From positions 124,001-188,000 of the forward strand of contig NZ_FRCD01000003.1 of the NCBI RefSeq assembly GCF_900142785.1: a DNA stretch of 64,000 nt. Reading direction: 5' to 3'. Under the pieces are notes generated by a model, which saw only the letters and a program-made list of their open reading frames with translations, was not told the DNA's origin and made no database searches. Position numbers and translations under genes: made by a program. How positions within the stretch are numbered: position 1 is the stretch's first letter; every line of letters starts with the position of its first letter. The stretch comes from Chryseobacterium carnipullorum (GTDB lineage: Bacteria; Bacteroidota; Bacteroidia; Flavobacteriales; Weeksellaceae). Below are positions 63,358 through 64,000 of this stretch, piece by piece.

Positions 63358-64000
63358 TTAGAATGGCTTATAAATGTAGTTCACTCCAAATCCTTTCGTC
63401 ATATACGTCTGAGGATCGTAGTTATAGTTTGTTGTTCTGCTTACAGGAGATGGAATTGGTGGTATCAGGTCTGTTACAGACAATTTCTTAGGATTATTCG
63501 GAGACAAGATATGGCTTTCTCTGTCATTGATCTCTGTAGATAGAAGTCTTGAAATTTTATAAACCCCAGGCAGCAGTGTAAACGGACTGATTTCAGTATC
63601 ATAATTTACAAAATCATATGCCAATCTGGTGGTAGGTCTTCCAAATGCTCCACCAGCCATAGGTCCGTAATTTCTTACTACTCTGGATACGTTATCCCCT
63701 AAATAAGTATATCCTGTTTTAGAATAGCTGATAAACACAAACGGCGTTCCGGAAACATCAGGACCATTTTTCATAATGATAGAATCCAGTTTAGCGGTAG
63801 AAGCGTTATATTTCAGATTATAAAGTGCTTTTGTTTTTCTTAAAAGCGTCTGAGGTCCAGGATTTGTTGCAGGAGGAACAGGCGGCGGTCTTCTGAAAAC
63901 AGAACGGTTTTCAGAAATTGTCTCTAACCTGTCGTTGGGTCCATAAGTAAATAACTGGCTGTAAGAAACACTGTCTTTATCGAGCTTTCCGTTTCCATCA
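63358..64000 (-). CDS. C-terminal part of an unknown protein (5' end outside window)
   Basis: The open frame reaches the window edge without a start that looks real, so at least 213 residues are a C-terminal fragment. It contains DGNGKLDKDSVSY, a proline-rich linker (RRPPPVPPATNPGP), and a tail with FVNYDTEISPFTLLPGVYKISRLL and NNPKKLSVTDLIPP. It ends KGFGVNYIYKPF. The style fits a secreted or lipoprotein-like Bacteroidetes protein, but the signal peptide is not in view and I do not recognise a family. The internal Met at 63774 is not a likely start. Confidence 0.6.
   Translation of the reverse strand, partial: DGNGKLDKDSVSYSQLFTYGPNDRLETISENRSVFRRPPPVPPATNPGPQTLLRKTKALYNLKYNASTAKLDSIIMKNGPDVSGTPFVFISYSKTGYTYLGDNVSRVVRNYGPMAGGAFGRPTTRLAYDFVNYDTEISPFTLLPGVYKISRLLSTEINDRESHILSPNNPKKLSVTDLIPPIPSPVSRTTNYNYDPQTYMTKGFGVNYIYKPF

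Noticed and set aside
63358..63774. Treating the window-edge frame as a complete 138-residue protein
   Set aside because: The frame stays open past the Met to the window end, so the protein is truncated by the window.

Overview
The window looks like a chromosomal segment of a flavobacterium close to Chryseobacterium or Elizabethkingia. The evidence is low GC, an almost complete lack of Shine-Dalgarno sequences, Bacteroidetes promoter elements (TTG, about 19 nt, TAnnTTTG), a type IX secretion C-terminal sorting domain, and a long Gly/Asn-rich IF-2. Genus assignment is inference from gene style; no rRNA gene is present.

Layout. (1) 1-607 is AT-rich intergenic DNA ending in the infB terminator. 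(2) 608-5374, minus strand, is the rimP-nusA-infB operon; its 5' leader holds a terminator-like hairpin and a possible 16-codon leader ORF. (3) 5592-53411 is a roughly 48-kb surface polysaccharide (O-antigen type) locus. It makes UDP-uronic acid (UDP-glucose dehydrogenase), dTDP-4-keto-6-deoxyglucose (RmlA, RmlB, no RmlC/RmlD), a dTDP-3-acylamino sugar (FdtA/QdtA-type ketoisomerase, aminotransferase, acyltransferase) and dTDP-Fuc4N (WecE with a NeuD-type acyltransferase and an ATP-grasp enzyme). Export is by an ABC transporter (Wzm/Wzt with a C-terminal glycan-binding domain). About 19 glycosyltransferases follow, including four tandem GT2 paralogs at 30861-34932, plus an AsnB-like amidotransferase that may form uronamides.

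(4) Inside the locus, two minus-strand blocks interrupt the plus-strand run. Block one (34924-44871) holds an FkbH-like HAD protein, an acyl carrier protein, a MaoC-like hotdog protein, an SDR reductase, two MBOAT/SGNH O-acyltransferase pairs, an acyltransferase-3 protein and a methyltransferase. Block two (46970-48965) is a KAS III-ACP-SDR set with a divergent hexapeptide acyltransferase. Together they look like dedicated, ACP-based supply lines for unusual acyl decorations on the glycan. This is the most interesting part of the window. A 40-codon unannotated ORF lies between a promoter and the fkbH-like gene, and a deleted, frameshifted acyltransferase-3 remnant lies at 27721-28072.

(5) 53868-58769 encodes a 1633-residue secreted protein with a duplicated module and a T9SS sorting domain. 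(6) 59105-62508 is a carbonic anhydrase / small secreted protein / SulP transporter / carbonic anhydrase group, probably for bicarbonate handling. (7) 62708-63271 is pth, and 63358-64000 is the 3' end of a protein that runs off the window. No tRNA, rRNA, CRISPR array or insertion sequence was seen. No initiating sugar-phosphate transferase, Wzx, Wzy or WaaL was recognised.
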